64,000 bases of DNA. Origin: Corbicula japonica (lineage: Eukaryota; Mollusca; Bivalvia; Venerida; Cyrenidae). The notes under the pieces were generated by a model, which was not told the DNA's origin, did no database searches, and saw nothing but the letters and a program-made list of their open reading frames with translations. The stretch spans positions 5,680,366 to 5,744,365 of the forward strand of contig JAZAYU010000036.1 of assembly GCA_038501625.1 (NCBI GenBank), given 5' to 3'. Positions 21,801 through 28,868 of this stretch are shown here, in pieces (position 1 is the stretch's first letter; each line of letters starts with the position of its first letter). The position numbers and the translations under genes were made by a program.

Positions 21801-22428
21801 GTTTAGCAGAACATCTATGCGACAAAGACTAGATGGCAGCGTTGCATTTGAAAATGTTTTACACGATGATATATCGGTGCCCTCGGGTACTCCATTTGTA
21901 ACACCGGGAGTCACTCCAGGCGGAACACCAGACGCTACTCCAGGGACGCCACGCGTTTCTTACAAAAAGGAAAATGGCGAACAATCGGCTGCCATTTCAG
22001 CAAGTTATGATAACATGGGCTACATGAAGCATATGGATCGAAATGGTGCTTATGCTTATGATAAAGGAGAAAAACATATTTATGACAATCCAGCTAATTT
22101 AAAAGTTCCAACTACAGTAGGCAAAACGTCGGAATACGACAATCCGCCTTCCAACAAGACAATTATAAGTGTAAGCAATAAAAGCAACCCATATGATTAC
22201 CCACGTAATAACAGAAGTGTTCATTTGTTTGACAGTTTAAAACATGAAGGTTTTGATGGTGATGCTGCAAACATGGGTGGTGCAGGAATTAGTTCTACAG
22301 ATACTGGGCAGGGTACACAGAACAATTATCTGACAACTTTATCAGATCAGACTGAAGTAGCGTCACCAACCGAGGACAAGTTAGAACTTCATTTTCAACA
22401 GAAAATGAGAAAAATGGTTAAACAGTGA
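209..22428 (+). CDS. Multi-SRCR transmembrane receptor gene (3' part, 17 exons)
   Basis: SRCR domains are extracellular, disulphide-rich ligand-binding modules found in scavenger and innate-immune receptors; this gene would encode a type I surface receptor. I place coding exons at 209-355, 689-835, 1618-1842, 2646-2747, 3968-4111, 4700-4861, 6003-6191, 6654-7196, 7403-7507, 8260-8364, 8728-8899, 9988-10136, 18163-18373, 18622-18737, 19365-19573, 19874-19988 and 21647-22428. All have AG/GT borders and all phases agree, giving 1,206 residues and one stop. Most borders are phase 1, as expected of shuffled extracellular modules. The chain contains nine SRCR domains, then a transmembrane helix and a 200-residue tail. 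The start codon, signal peptide and any further domains lie before the window. DMBT1-like or another SRCR family member is possible; I cannot name an orthologue. Introns are loaded with mobile DNA. Confidence 0.9.
836..1617. other. SRCR intron, no recognised content
   Basis: AT-rich intron between exons 2 and 3. I see no coding similarity, RNA gene or clear repeat. Confidence 0.6.
1618..2747 (+). CDS. SRCR domain 2 (exons 1618-1842 and 2646-2747)
   Basis: This is the best-conserved SRCR domain of the window. It contains GRVEIKVKGSWGTVCGND, then DEANVICRQLGYHGG and AIDCAG in the first exon, and ADCIWSGYG plus AAVKCFYK in the second. The second exon is short (102 nt), and its 3' end with its splice donor is repeated in tandem downstream. 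Confidence 0.88.
2335..2500 (-). repeat. Degraded Penelope-like 3'-tail fragment
   Basis: The order of short matches (AGAGAGCGTGGG, CACAAACAACGAAAT, GTCAGTAGCAAAACA) follows the reverse complement of the tail at 35690-35860. It is heavily diverged. Confidence 0.4.
2681..3075 (+). repeat. Tandem repeat of exon end plus splice donor, about 80 bp x 5
   Basis: The last 67 bases of exon 2646-2747 plus its donor and about 13 intron bases recur at 2761, 2841, 2926 and 3006. Donors read AAAA|GTAAGT in the first three copies, AAA|GTTAAGT in the fourth and are lost in the fifth. The copies are diverged, with the most decay in copies 3 to 5. Confidence 0.88.
3540..3824 (-). repeat. tRNA-derived SINE (tRNA-Pro-like head)
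   Basis: Read on the minus strand from 3824, the head has an A box (TGGCCTAGTGG) and a B box (GGTTCGAATCC). Its anticodon-type loop CTTGGGA between CCGC and GCGG suggests Pro(UGG). The T stem has two mismatches, so this is not a functional tRNA. About 200 bases of body follow, to a TA-rich end near 3540. Confidence 0.65.
3968..4861 (+). CDS. SRCR domain 3 (exons 3968-4111 and 4700-4861)
   Basis: The first exon reads GRLEIYDSATDKWLAVCDR and NANIICRQMGYVDG. The second holds VDINCSLSTECTFTKGSCW and YAALYCSEN. Both exons end in a donor that is copied several times in the following intron. The SRCR motif order is complete, so the domain should fold. An intact frame across both junctions supports the exon limits. 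Confidence 0.85.
4063..4512 (+). repeat. Tandem repeat of exon end plus splice donor, 75 bp x 6
   Basis: The units begin at 4063, 4138, 4213, 4288, 4363 and 4438, exactly 75 bp apart. The first is the last 49 bases of exon 3968-4111 plus the donor (GATG|GTAATG). Copies 2-6 keep a GT at the same place except copy 3 (GC). Reading through the first donor meets an in-frame TAA, so later donors could not be used productively. Confidence 0.9.
4805..5365 (+). repeat. Tandem repeat of exon end plus splice donor, about 99 bp x 6
   Basis: The end of exon 4700-4861 (SGKYAALYCSEN region) with its GAAA|GTAAGT donor is repeated at about 4905, 5003, 5102, 5206 and 5306. Copy 2 keeps GTAAGT, copies 3-4 read GTTAGT and the last two are degenerate. 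Each copy also carries about 45 bases of intron. Confidence 0.9.
5366..6002. other. SRCR intron remainder
   Basis: Apart from repeat family A at 5530-5665, I see only AT-rich unique-looking sequence up to the acceptor at 6001-6002. Confidence 0.5.
5530..5665 (+). repeat. Dispersed short repeat family A, copy 1
   Basis: A block containing CAATCAAACCGAGTCTGCAAT and a preceding GGGCTAGGCGG region (diverged) recurs at 10257-10385 and 20490-20610, and inverted at 17890-18045 and 59625-59725. It is probably a non-autonomous element of about 135 bp. Confidence 0.6.
6003..6770 (+). CDS. SRCR domain 4 (exon 6003-6191 plus the start of exon 6654-7196)
   Basis: Exon 6003-6191 reads VALRLPLSSFYGPVSIRRFG and continues to NNAIVVCSQLGYPDG. 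The next exon begins SVDCLGDEASLASC and closes the domain with AGVICY. The fold is standard, although the first cysteine segment reads WGHICSNDFDD rather than the common WGTVCDD. Confidence 0.83.
6654..7196 (+). CDS. Fused exon: end of SRCR 4, all of SRCR 5, start of SRCR 6
   Basis: At 543 nt this is the largest SRCR exon in the gene. It contains the C-terminal half of domain 4, a complete domain 5 (from GLIFGSTDLDHTTGR to LAGVTCF, with DAAVYCSDLGYAGGETYHGG in the middle) and the first half of domain 6 (VRLVYGDPTYYG to CADGFDTIDA). Other domains in this gene are split across two or more exons. Domain 5 lacks the first conserved cysteine region: where WGTVC is expected it reads LYISQVKF, so one disulphide is probably missing. 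Confidence 0.85.
7403..8364 (+). CDS. SRCR domain 6, remainder (exons 7403-7507 and 8260-8364)
   Basis: Two 105-nt phase-1 exons finish domain 6. The first reads IACKSIGYDSGLVLCCAALG and ends VQCTG; the second reads TEKQFTSCKYDE and ends YAAVACYSG. Domain 6 is therefore spread over three exons, unlike its neighbours. A 319-bp MITE lies in the intron between them, ending 27 bases before the second exon once its target duplication is included. Confidence 0.83.
7906..8224. mobile_element. MITE with 56-bp perfect inverted repeats and 9-bp target duplication (MULE-like)
   Basis: The terminal inverted repeats start CATTCTCTCACCAGAGGGCG and match without mismatch for 56 bases at both ends. ACCCAATAG flanks the element on both sides (7897-7905 and 8225-8233). 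A 9-bp duplication with long inverted ends fits Mutator-like elements. It has no coding content of its own; the interior is AT-rich. Confidence 0.9.
8728..10136 (+). CDS. SRCR domain 7 (exons 8728-8899 and 9988-10136)
   Basis: The first exon reads YTISFPATDSSTYAGNVVLT, GSICMDGWDDKDAHVACREL and GFQSG. The second reads VNCQGTESKLSMC and AGVICYGNQ. The intron phase changes to phase 2 here. A Penelope-like 3' tail fragment begins about 20 bases after the donor of the first exon. Confidence 0.87.
8915..9378 (+). mobile_element. Penelope-like retroelement 3' tail fragment
   Basis: From the CCTAGAAGCTCGATTTG block to GATATGCATAT this follows the tail of the copy at 35410-35890 almost base for base with scattered changes, without any coding part. 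It stops where a Helitron-type fragment begins. Confidence 0.75.
9383..9890 (+). mobile_element. 5' fragment of the 145-bp-array Helitron-like family
   Basis: The head (TCTGGTGGAGACATATTG, TTGTCCGTCTGTCCGTC) and three to four diverged array units match the element at 40456-43165. The 3' end with hairpin and CTAGT is missing. Confidence 0.75.
10257..10387 (+). repeat. Dispersed short repeat family A, copy 2
   Basis: It begins TTGCGCTCAA and contains GCATTTCCATTACTG and CCTCAATCAAACCGAGCCTG. It abuts the head of the Helitron-like element directly. Confidence 0.65.
11554..12060 (+). repeat. Left LTR
   Basis: 507 bp, TG...CA. Near its end it carries an AATAAA (12047-12052 region, ACAAATAAAGTG). 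Compared with the right LTR, I see about four substitutions and no length change. Confidence 0.9.
12278..12514 (+). pseudogene. gag N-terminal remnant of the LTR element
   Basis: A 78-residue reading frame starts a few bases after ACTCTAGCAAAT and resembles the N-terminus of metazoan LTR-element gag proteins (an FDGDSKQFKKWIKSIEK stretch, then LVAYQ). Full-length gag would be several hundred residues, so it is truncated. The sequence after about 12500 is not gag-like. Family recognition is from pattern only. Confidence 0.6.
12515..13080. other. Non-coding filler between the gag remnant and the pol/env remnant
   Basis: AT-rich sequence with two similar CTAATTTTGAGGGCAT / CAGTTTTGGGGGCATGTC blocks. 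I see no reverse transcriptase or integrase motif, so the gag-pol deletion is replaced by unrelated or rearranged sequence. Confidence 0.5.
13080..13627 (+). pseudogene. Probable pol 3'-end (post-integrase tail) remnant
   Basis: A polar, serine- and asparagine-rich reading frame ends at 13627. Its ATG-initiated part starts at 13277, but the frame is open back to about 13108. A different frame just upstream reads VPPRKGRPNVIV, the proline/arginine-rich kind of sequence that often follows integrase. This suggests one frameshift near 13120. A separate accessory frame is the alternative. Confidence 0.45.
13667..15707 (+). pseudogene. env: Retroviral-type env (class I-like fusion glycoprotein), broken by one frameshift
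   Basis: Two overlapping frames (13667-14998 and 14937-15707) together cover an envelope protein. The first has a hydrophobic N-terminus suitable for a signal peptide, and about 130 residues in a furin-type basic site (RNRR) directly followed by a hydrophobic glycine-containing segment and a helical region. This layout is like the F-type fusion proteins of errantiviruses and baculoviruses. The second contains a membrane-anchor helix (about 15405-15460), a cysteine-rich juxtamembrane segment and a cytoplasmic tail. The frame changes between about 14965 and 14995, so the ectodomain is separated from its anchor. Family assignment is inferred from layout. Confidence 0.7.
15708..16374 (+). other. 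LTR element 3' untranslated region
   Basis: No reading frame of note. The purine-leaning GTGGTGGACGAA just before the right LTR is the likely polypurine tract, although it is weak. Confidence 0.5.
16375..16881 (+). repeat. Right LTR
   Basis: 507 bp, nearly identical to the left LTR. Array sequence of the host Helitron-like element resumes directly after TACA. Confidence 0.9.
17481..18162. other. SRCR intron 12 remainder with repeat family A (inverted)
   Basis: An inverted copy of repeat family A lies at 17890-18045 (GCTCGGTTTGATTGAGCCTG, ends GTTGAGCGCAACTCAA). A shorter piece of the same kind is at about 17620-17690. The rest is AT-rich with no recognised content. Confidence 0.6.
18163..18737 (+). 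CDS. SRCR domain 8 (exons 18163-18373 and 18622-18737)
   Basis: The first exon reads YGRVELSVAGEWRSLCNVNW, then DEDAHVLCKMLDF-like sequence (DNEDAHVLCKML). The second contains CDGTEATLTRCLSSGW and AGAFCYTS. It follows the 8-kb transposon-filled intron, and the frame is preserved across it (phase 1 in, phase 2 in the middle). Confidence 0.87.
18738..19364. other. SRCR intron, no recognised content
   Basis: AT-rich. I see no gene, RNA or clear repeat. Confidence 0.5.
19365..19988 (+). CDS. SRCR domain 9, membrane-proximal (exons 19365-19573 and 19874-19988)
   Basis: The first exon reads DDRWYTVCNDGFTADSARAV followed by CRELGFVDGQVQCC. The second starts VKCNGDETDVTDCLVEDFC and closes with YASVVCYG. 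The middle intron is in phase 0, unlike other SRCR introns here. The domain is followed by the short GLGAS linker, then the transmembrane exon. Confidence 0.87.
19640..19810 (-). repeat. Degraded Penelope-like 3'-tail fragment
   Basis: It contains AGCGAGGAAAAGAGAGCATG and CACCACAAACAAATAA followed by GGGTTGCCGCCCTGGAAC, in the order expected for the reverse complement of the 35690-35860 tail. It ends close to the acceptor of exon 19874. Confidence 0.6.
20107..20378 (-). repeat. tRNA-derived SINE (tRNA-Asp-like head)
   Basis: From 20378 on the minus strand, the head reads GGCTAGCTCAGTGGATAGAG (A box) and GAGTTCGATCC (B box). Its anticodon loop CTGTCAA between GGA and TCC would be Asp(GUC). 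The T stem is imperfect, so this is a SINE head and not a gene. The body ends in a TTTG-repeat region (20108-20130) next to GGTTTAACGCC, reminiscent of V-SINE-type molluscan elements; that subfamily is a guess. Confidence 0.72.
20490..20612 (+). repeat. Dispersed short repeat family A, copy 3
   Basis: It contains TTGAGCCTGGGTTAGGCGG, TATGCATTTCCATTACTGCC and AAACCGAGCCTGCAATG, in the same order as copy 2. Confidence 0.65.
20822..21245 (-). mobile_element. Penelope-like 3'-tail fragment interrupted by a MITE
   Basis: Both halves (20822-20917 and 21169-21245) match the reverse complement of the tail at 35700-35890. The tail sequence is restored if 20918-21168 plus one AATT is removed. Confidence 0.75.
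20918..21168. mobile_element. MITE, 251 bp, AATT target duplication
   Basis: The inverted ends (left GGGAAAAGGTACCTTCGG, right CCGAAGGTACCTTTTCCC) sit inside longer imperfect arms of about 30 bp. AATT is present on both sides (20914-20917 and 21169-21172). It lies inside a Penelope-like tail fragment. Confidence 0.75.
21647..22428 (+). CDS. Transmembrane and cytoplasmic-tail exon of the SRCR receptor
   Basis: The terminal exon encodes a short stalk, a helix (VIIAVVLSVGILIIFMVVFF) and a basic stop-transfer RKRRKQKK. The tail of about 200 residues has a threonine-proline run (TP about every 3-4 residues, about 21892-21950). It also has tyrosine motifs: YDNMGYM, IYDNPAN, EYDNPPS and NPYDYPR. 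YDNM and two YDNP fit the pYxN consensus bound by Grb2-type SH2 domains, so phosphotyrosine signalling is a reasonable inference. The phase-1 entry joins the preceding exon exactly (G + AA). Confidence 0.9.
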
Positions 22429-22825
22429 TATAACATTAAAGTTATAAAATGTTTTAAATGTGATTTTTAGGATACAACTTCAGTTCTGTTTATTTTATTG
22501 TTTTAAAAGATTCATATCATATCAGTTAAGAATCTATGTGGTTCTGAACCTTTTATATCGATCATGAAAAATCATGACAAAGTACTCATGAACACTACGG
22601 TCAGACCAGACAGTTAATAAAACCTGTTTGTAATAGTTTCTATTATGTCTATTATACATTCAAGTAACATAATTTTAGAGCAAAACACTCAAATATTTAG
22701 CTCTAGTATAGCATCAATATTATTTCCTTCATTTTATTCAAACTCTTATTTCACAGCATACATTTTTTTTCATTTCTATACAATAAATATCCAATTACGT
22801 TGCTCACACTATTAGTCTTGTTTAA
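22429..22825 (+). other. 3' UTR of the SRCR gene
   Basis: AT-rich, with two AATAAA hexamers. Nothing else is recognised. Confidence 0.5.
22616..22621 (+). terminator. Poly(A) signal of the SRCR gene
   Basis: AATAAA lies 188 bases after the stop. A second AATAAA lies at 22782-22787, just before a MITE at 22826, and either could be used. Confidence 0.55.
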
Positions 22826-23309
22826 AGCCACAATAAACTTGCCAAAACGTTTTTTTTTTTCATTGTGAAAATTAATTAACCACGTTGACCCTTTTCAAAA
22901 GAAAGTATAAATGACCAACTATTTATGTCCTCAAATAATCCCCAATCATTGAGACCCGGTCCGAATAGTATTTTTGTAGCCCACAAAATTACTAACCAAT
23001 GTTTACAATCACTCGGCGAAAAGTTATCGGTTTTTTCCGTAAGTGGGCCGTAAGAACGAAGTGACGTCATTCTGTATAATTAGCGACCTTCGCCTTCCGG
23101 GAGTTTCCGAAAATCAGCTCGGAAAGATTCGCTGTTTGTTTTGTAAACAAAATAAACGATCCGAAAAACGCCCAAAACATGCTGTAAATCAATAAGATAA
23201 TACCCTTTTCTTATTGTAAGGTTTATTTTTTGTGTTATTATTCATACAGGTGAAATCTAAAATGTTTTGGTTAATAAAAAATATGCTGTTTGGCAAGTTT
23301 ATTGTGGCT
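22826..23309. mobile_element. MITE, 484 bp, TTAA target duplication
   Basis: The ends are perfect inverted copies (AGCCACAATAAACTTGCCAA and its complement, 21 bases). TTAA flanks both ends (22822-22825 and 23310-23313). This TTAA preference is typical of piggyBac-type transposases. It has no coding sequence. Confidence 0.85.
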
Positions 23310-23313
23310 TTAA

Positions 23314-23877
23314 AAGATAGTATCATTGTATGTTGCAATCTTAACTATTATCCACTATGAAAAAAAACAAACATGCGTCATATTGTTCAACAGTTTACTT
23401 GTAGATTTTGAACACAGTTCAACATGTTCAATGAACATAACAGTTACCTGAATATTATATATTCAAGCAGTTGTACATACAGTCCTGTATATGTGAAACT
23501 TTTTTACCGTTCAAATAACCTATTGAAACGTTTATAAGGTAAACAAACACAAAGATATATTCTAGAATTTTGTATACAATATGTGTCATCATCGGTCTGT
23601 TAGATATATTCTCGTACATTATTTAACAATTACATACGAAGCTTAATATGTTTGTTTGTTTTATTTGTTACTGACTTGAATCAATTATATGTGTTTGTCT
23701 TTTTGCGTTGAAGAGATTCTTAAGCTCGGAATTCTGAGGCCTAACTTTTTATCTTTTTCTTACAGTTTCAATTGCTTAATTGTTACAATAAAAAAAAATA
23801 GGTCATATGACGACGTTAAGACCAATAACCCAGTAATTATAAAATGATAAAAGCACAAAATCATATTATTTTTATAT
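23314..23877. other. Intergenic, no recognised content
   Basis: AT-rich sequence between the MITE and the foldback element. Confidence 0.5.
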
Positions 23878-23989
23878 TTAGTCCAGCCGTTTTCAGTAAA
23901 AATTGTTCAAATTTGGTTAAAAGCACCAAATTTTGCATAAAGTTAGCTTGAGATGTACCTTTTGAAATGTGATAGAGACCCATTTGATA

Positions 23990-24795
23990 TCTTTCCAAAA
24001 TGGCCGCTTTTTTCAAGATGGCCGCCAAAAATCTGGAAAATGCTGCTATTTAAAAGATTTTCATCGTATAGTCACAATTTTGGAGTCTACACATATATTT
24101 TCAAGGATGTTCTAAACATTAAAAGCAAATGTAAGCACATCAGACAAATATATAAGAATATGGCCTTTTTGTTACAGAATTTTTTCAAGATGGCCGCCAA
24201 AAATCTGAAAATGCTGCTATTTGAAGAATTTTCATGGTATAGTCACAATTTTGGAGCTTAAACCTATATTTTCAAGGATGTTCTAAACATTTAAAGCAAA
24301 TGTAAGCACATCAGACAAATATTTAAAGCAAATGTAAGCACATCAGACAAATATTTAAGGAGCAAATGGCCTTTTTGTGACAGAAAATATTCAAGATGGC
24401 CACCAAAAATTTGGGAAATGCTGCTATTTGAAAGATTTTCATCGTATAGTCACAATTTTGGAGTCTAAACCTACATTTTCAAGGATGTTCTAAACATTAA
24501 AAGCAAATGTAAGCACATCAGACAAATAATTAAGGACCAAATGGCCTTTTTGTTACAGAAAATATTCAAGATGGCCGCCAAAAATCTGAAAAATGCTGCT
24601 ATTTGAAGGATTTTCATCGAATATTCACAATTTTGGAGTCTAAACCTATATTTTCAAGGATGTTCTAAACATTAAAATCAAATCTAAGCACATCAGACAA
24701 ATATTTAAGGAGCAAATGGTCTTTTTGTTACAGAAAGTTTTCAAGATGGCCACCAAAAATCTGGAAAACGCTGCTATTTGAAGGATTTTCATCAT
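23990..24795 (+). repeat. Left arm tandem array (about 190 bp x 4-5)
   Basis: Each unit contains CAAGATGGCC(G/A)CCAAAAATC, GCTGCTATTTGAA, TTTTCAAGGATGTTCTAAAC and AAGCACATCAGACAAATA. One unit has a small internal duplication near 24310-24350. Confidence 0.85.
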
Positions 24796-25135
24796 ACAGA
24801 GCCGTACGTGCATTCTGTGCTTTCACACACTTGCATCTTCATCTGCAGCCTATGACATTCACATTTCAGGAATTCCATACCATTCAACAGATGAAGGTTA
24901 CACGTGATTGGGGAGAAGTGACTGGCCCTAAACATGACCCGCTTGATAAGATGCTCTTCTGACATGCTGGTAGAGAGCAGCAGATGTTGGTGATATGAGA
25001 TCAATAGACCTGCCCTTCCTGGTGAAGAGATCTTTTCACGCTTCATCAGCTGATGTGGCATTGCTTGTTTTGTCATACAGCAGAAGAACAAATCGCTCAA
25101 GGTTTGCCATGTGCTGGTCAATTCTCTCCAGTCGC
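24792..25135 (-). pseudogene. Fragment of a repeat-associated protein, inverted copy
   Basis: A 109-residue frame on the minus strand is the reverse complement of most of 25572-25965. On the coding reading it contains the MSEEHLIKRVMF and ASHFSPI segments, but part of it is in another frame. It resembles a protein widely repeated in invertebrate genomes whose role I cannot state. Confidence 0.5.
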
Positions 25136-25439
25136 GATTCTCCTTACTAAATAAAAATAATACATTAACGCCATAATGTAATACGAGTGAATGTACATGT
25201 ACATTATTTCTGCCTTTGTATAAGGTAAATTATAACTTATTTTCGTATTAATTATTGCTTAAAGGGCACTTTATACAAAATGTAAGAATTTAGTTTCAAT
25301 AACATTTTGCGTGTGCATTATGTCTTCCAATTCATGCAAGTGAACTGTGGATCAGCTTTGAGGTTGGGGACAACTTCAACTATATCCCTGTACACACCAT
25401 TGCTGGTTCTCTAGGTCCTAAGTTTCGAGCTCTGCCTAT

Positions 25440-25970
25440 GTTTCATGCCTTCAGCGGGCGACAACACATCCTGCTTTGCTGGTAAAGGGAAGAAATCTTC
25501 TTGGGAGACGTGGCAAATATGTGAAAGTGTAACTGAGGTGCTTTCAGACCTTGGGAATGTACCACCACTGGAGAGAATTGACCAGCACATGGCAAACCTT
25601 GAGCGATTTGTTGTTCTGCTTTATGACAAAACAAGCAATGCCACATCAGCTGATGAAGCGAGAAAAGGTCTCTTCACCAGGAAGGGAAGGTCTATTGGTC
25701 TCATACCACCAACTTCTACCAGAATGTCAGAAGAGCATCTTATCAAGTGGGTCATGTTTGGGGCCAGTCACTTCTCCCCAATCCCATGTTACCTTTACCT
25801 GTTGAATGATAGAACCTGGGAATGCACGGGAACCCTATTGGTCAAATCTGCCTCTAGCATCAGTTTCCTGTATGGAATTCCTGAAATGTGGATAAGTCAA
25901 AGGCTGCAGAGGAAGAAGCAAGTGTGTGAAAGCACAACTAGCACGTACGGCTCTGTGCAAATGCAGGGGG
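25440..25970 (+). pseudogene. Fragment of a repeat-associated protein (SCFAGKGKKSSWETW motif)
   Basis: An open frame reads SCFAGKGKKSSWETW, then ERFVVLLYDKTSNATSADEA and RKGLFTRKGR. This is the pattern of a recurrent invertebrate protein of unknown function that I associate with mobile elements. It has no proper start (the frame opens at an internal ATG) and runs into a poly-G tract. Together with the inverted copy it forms a hairpin with arms of about 340-390 bp. Confidence 0.5.
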
Positions 25971-25991
25971 TGGGGGGGGGGGGGGGGGGAG
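25968..25991 (+). repeat. Poly-G tract
   Basis: A run of G with a single T near its start, at the end of the coding fragment. It could form a G-quadruplex. Confidence 0.8.
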
Positions 25992-26224
25992 TGTGACGGT
26001 GTGTAATTAGACTGTGTACTTAAATTAGTCATTTAAGTACTGCACTAGCAATTGATGGTTACAAGGATAAGACATATTTTTGGATTAAGTAAATATAAAA
26101 CTCTTAATACTGAGTTAATAAAACACTGTACTTATGTTTGACATTCACATACATTTTTTACTTTGCGTTAAATTACAGAACAAATATGATTACAGCCGGT
26201 TATATATTTTTGTAGGCAATTTCT

Positions 26225-26346
26225 GTAACAAAAAGGCCATTTGCTCCTTAAATATTAATATGATGTGCTTACATTTGCTTTAAATGTTTAGAACATCCTT
26301 GAAAATATAGGTTTAGACTCCGAAATTGTGAACGATGAAAATCCTT
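26225..26346 (-). repeat. Right-arm unit of the foldback element, outer part displaced
   Basis: The reverse complement of the left-arm unit from the TTTTTGTTACAG side to the GATGAAAATCCTT block. The missing part resumes at 35908. Confidence 0.8.
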
Positions 26347-26485
26347 GTTAGAATCAGTGTTGAGCCTAAACAAGACAAAGTACCTACTATGTATTGGTTG
26401 CCTAAAATGCACAAAACACCGTACAAAGCAAGATTTATCGCAAACTCTAGTTCTTGTACTACAACAAAGTTATCCGTGCTCTTAA
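26347..26485 (+). pseudogene. Penelope-like RT, N-terminal piece
   Basis: Reads VPTMYWLPKMHKTPYKARFI followed by ANSSSCTTTKLSVLL, the fingers-region signature seen before the catalytic core in Penelope-like reverse transcriptases. It is cut by the TTAA-flanked insertion in the codon after CTC. Confidence 0.65.
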
Positions 26486-27158
26486 AGTTATCCAAGGTCT
26501 ATATTTTACCCTTACAAATGATAAAAATAACATTTTAGATCGATTATTAATGAAAAACTAGGCATAATCTAAGAATACATGTATTACGAATTCTTTCCCG
26601 TTTGTCCAATAAATAGAAATGAAATATGTATAAAGTTAAAAAAACTGGCAGTTTTTTTAACTCGCGGATATACCCGAAGATGACGGAAATTTTACGATGA
26701 TCTCCGTAAATCACGTGACATGAATATTGATTAGATGAAATTCCAAAACATATGGCGGATGACCCATTTCGAACAAAAGCGAAAGTCAGCTGTGACTGAT
26801 TCAGCAAAGAAAAGGCCGAAACAGACGTAAAACATAGAATTTAGTAAGGCAAGGATTCACATCGGGAAGGAGCACATTTTTATAAGTTTTCCCATCCGCT
26901 CTAACGTTAAAATGTCGAGGTACGAAAAGGCGCGTGACGTCATGTATACAACTAAAGACCGGGGGACATGTCAAACGTGACGTTTTCATTGAGTTAACCA
27001 ACTGCGCTAGTTAAAGTGGATTTTAAACTGAATTGCTTCATTTTTAAACATTTACAGTAAAACAACTGGTCCCAGGAACTGAAATTATCCAGAACTATTA
27101 TTTAAAATCGGAGACATAACGTCACCAACATTTATAGAATATTACACTTATCGCTTAA

Positions 27159-27603
27159 GCCCCGGTCACAACCCGCCGCACTTGCAAGTGCGTGCTGTGT
27201 ACGTGCAAAAACGTGGGCCTAAGGCCGGTAATCCATAGTTCCGTTATGCGTGATCCGTTTCCGTCTCCGCGTCCGTGTCCGCGATTTTTCACTCACCAAA
27301 TAGTCCATACCTCCGTGTCCGTTTCACGTCGCGGACACAGACACGGACGCGGATCGGACACTGAGGTATGGTATATACCCAACGATATCTCTGGTGTGTG
27401 AAAAATCGCGGACACGACCGCGGACACGGATCACGCATCACGGAACTATAGAATACCGGCCTAAGGCAACGTACGAGGCATGTAACCGCTTACTCATAGT
27501 CGTGGCGTGCGGGCCACGAGCTCGCAACTTGCACAACCGTGAGTGTGACGTGCTTCCTCTCTGCCCTTGCCAAAAAGGAAGCAAGGCGGGTTGTGACTGG
27601 GGC
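27159..27603. mobile_element. MITE, TTAA target duplication, contains a second MITE
   Basis: The inverted ends GCCCC(G/A)GTCACAACCCGCC (19 bases, one mismatch) are flanked by TTAA (27155-27158 and 27604-27607). The interior is GC-richer than its surroundings. Confidence 0.85.
27223..27461. mobile_element. MITE, 239 bp, TAA target duplication (PIF/Harbinger-like)
   Basis: Ends GGCCGGTAAT...CCATAGTTCCGT and its inverse are flanked by TAA (27220-27222 and 27462-27464). The three-base TAA/TTA target is characteristic of PIF/Harbinger. The interior is CG-rich (CGGACACGG repeats) and largely palindromic. Confidence 0.85.
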
Positions 27604-27607
27604 TTAA

Positions 27608-28868
27608 AGTACGCCCTAATCTGTCTGTATGTTTTACTTTGACACATGTAATTGACAAACAATGTTATTGCAAATATTTTTCTCTTCAGATTAAAATGTT
27701 TAGGCGGAGACGTAAACTGTATTTTAATTTAGCAACTTGGGCATCAACTTCCGTCACACTATGGAAAATCAAACAATAACGTTGACCTACAAGAGTCCAA
27801 TACTATTTATTAAATGAATGAACACTTAGGCCTAATATTGGACCAGAAATTTGATAAAATGCAGTATTTTGCATGTTCGGAGCAGTAACATGGAAACTCA
27901 AAATGAACAACAAGCGCAGTGAAACAACAAATATCTAATAGTCAGACTGTCAGAGATCATCGCCTGTGAAATCTGATGTAAAAGATCGTTCATTTATTTA
28001 TTGATTGATAACTGAGAGCCTTTTTAATGCAGAAAGGATGCGACGAGTTCTAAATTGAAAATGTTTATTTTCAAAACAGGATGTACAATTGTTGTGATAT
28101 TGGTTAAACAATCGAATGTTGATAGCTACACGTTCGATCTCTGACGGATAAACTTATAATTCTGCTCGCAAGTAGAGTGTCATTCATGCGAATCTTTCTA
28201 AGACCAAAAAAGACAGAAAGATTTTACCATCCACGATGAAAACTTTACACATGCTGCGCGCAAAAAGCGTGCATTTCGTGCAAATCGTACTTTTTCATGG
28301 CACACGTCTGACGTATTGTTAACGTTTGATTGTACGTCATATGTTTATAATGTAAGAGGCAGACAAACAGCTTGCATTTCAAGCAAATCATGTGTGTTTT
28401 CCGCCAAATATCCATGCATCTGATATTATTGTCAGCGTTTGAGTGTAGGTCATATGTTTATGACGTACTGAATGTCAGATTCCTCAAAACCTTCTGTCCG
28501 ACGGCAGGATAACGCGAACGGCGAAGGAGGGCAGACATTTTCGGCTAGACTGGTCTGGCGATATTCTAGATTCCTATCATATCAGAAGAAAGGCAGGGTA
28601 ATATGAGTAAAAAAAAACGTGGTCGTAACGCCAAGCAAGGGATATTTCATATCGCTTGAAAACGAAGTTAAACGCGATACAAATAAAATCGCGGAGCATC
28701 GAGCCGAAAGATTACGGTTCCGAGCCCCCACAACCCCACGCGTAATTTCTTTATTCGGGTGTTAATAATTTAATACACATCTAAATACATTTGCTAACAT
28801 CCTCATTATCTGAAACATAATAGGGCCTACACACTAAATAATATTTTCCTTACAGCATATTTATTCCA
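27608..28868. other. Interior of the TTAA-flanked element, no recognised content
   Basis: No conserved frame or repeat is recognised. Some blocks are CG-richer (28600-28745). Confidence 0.5.
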
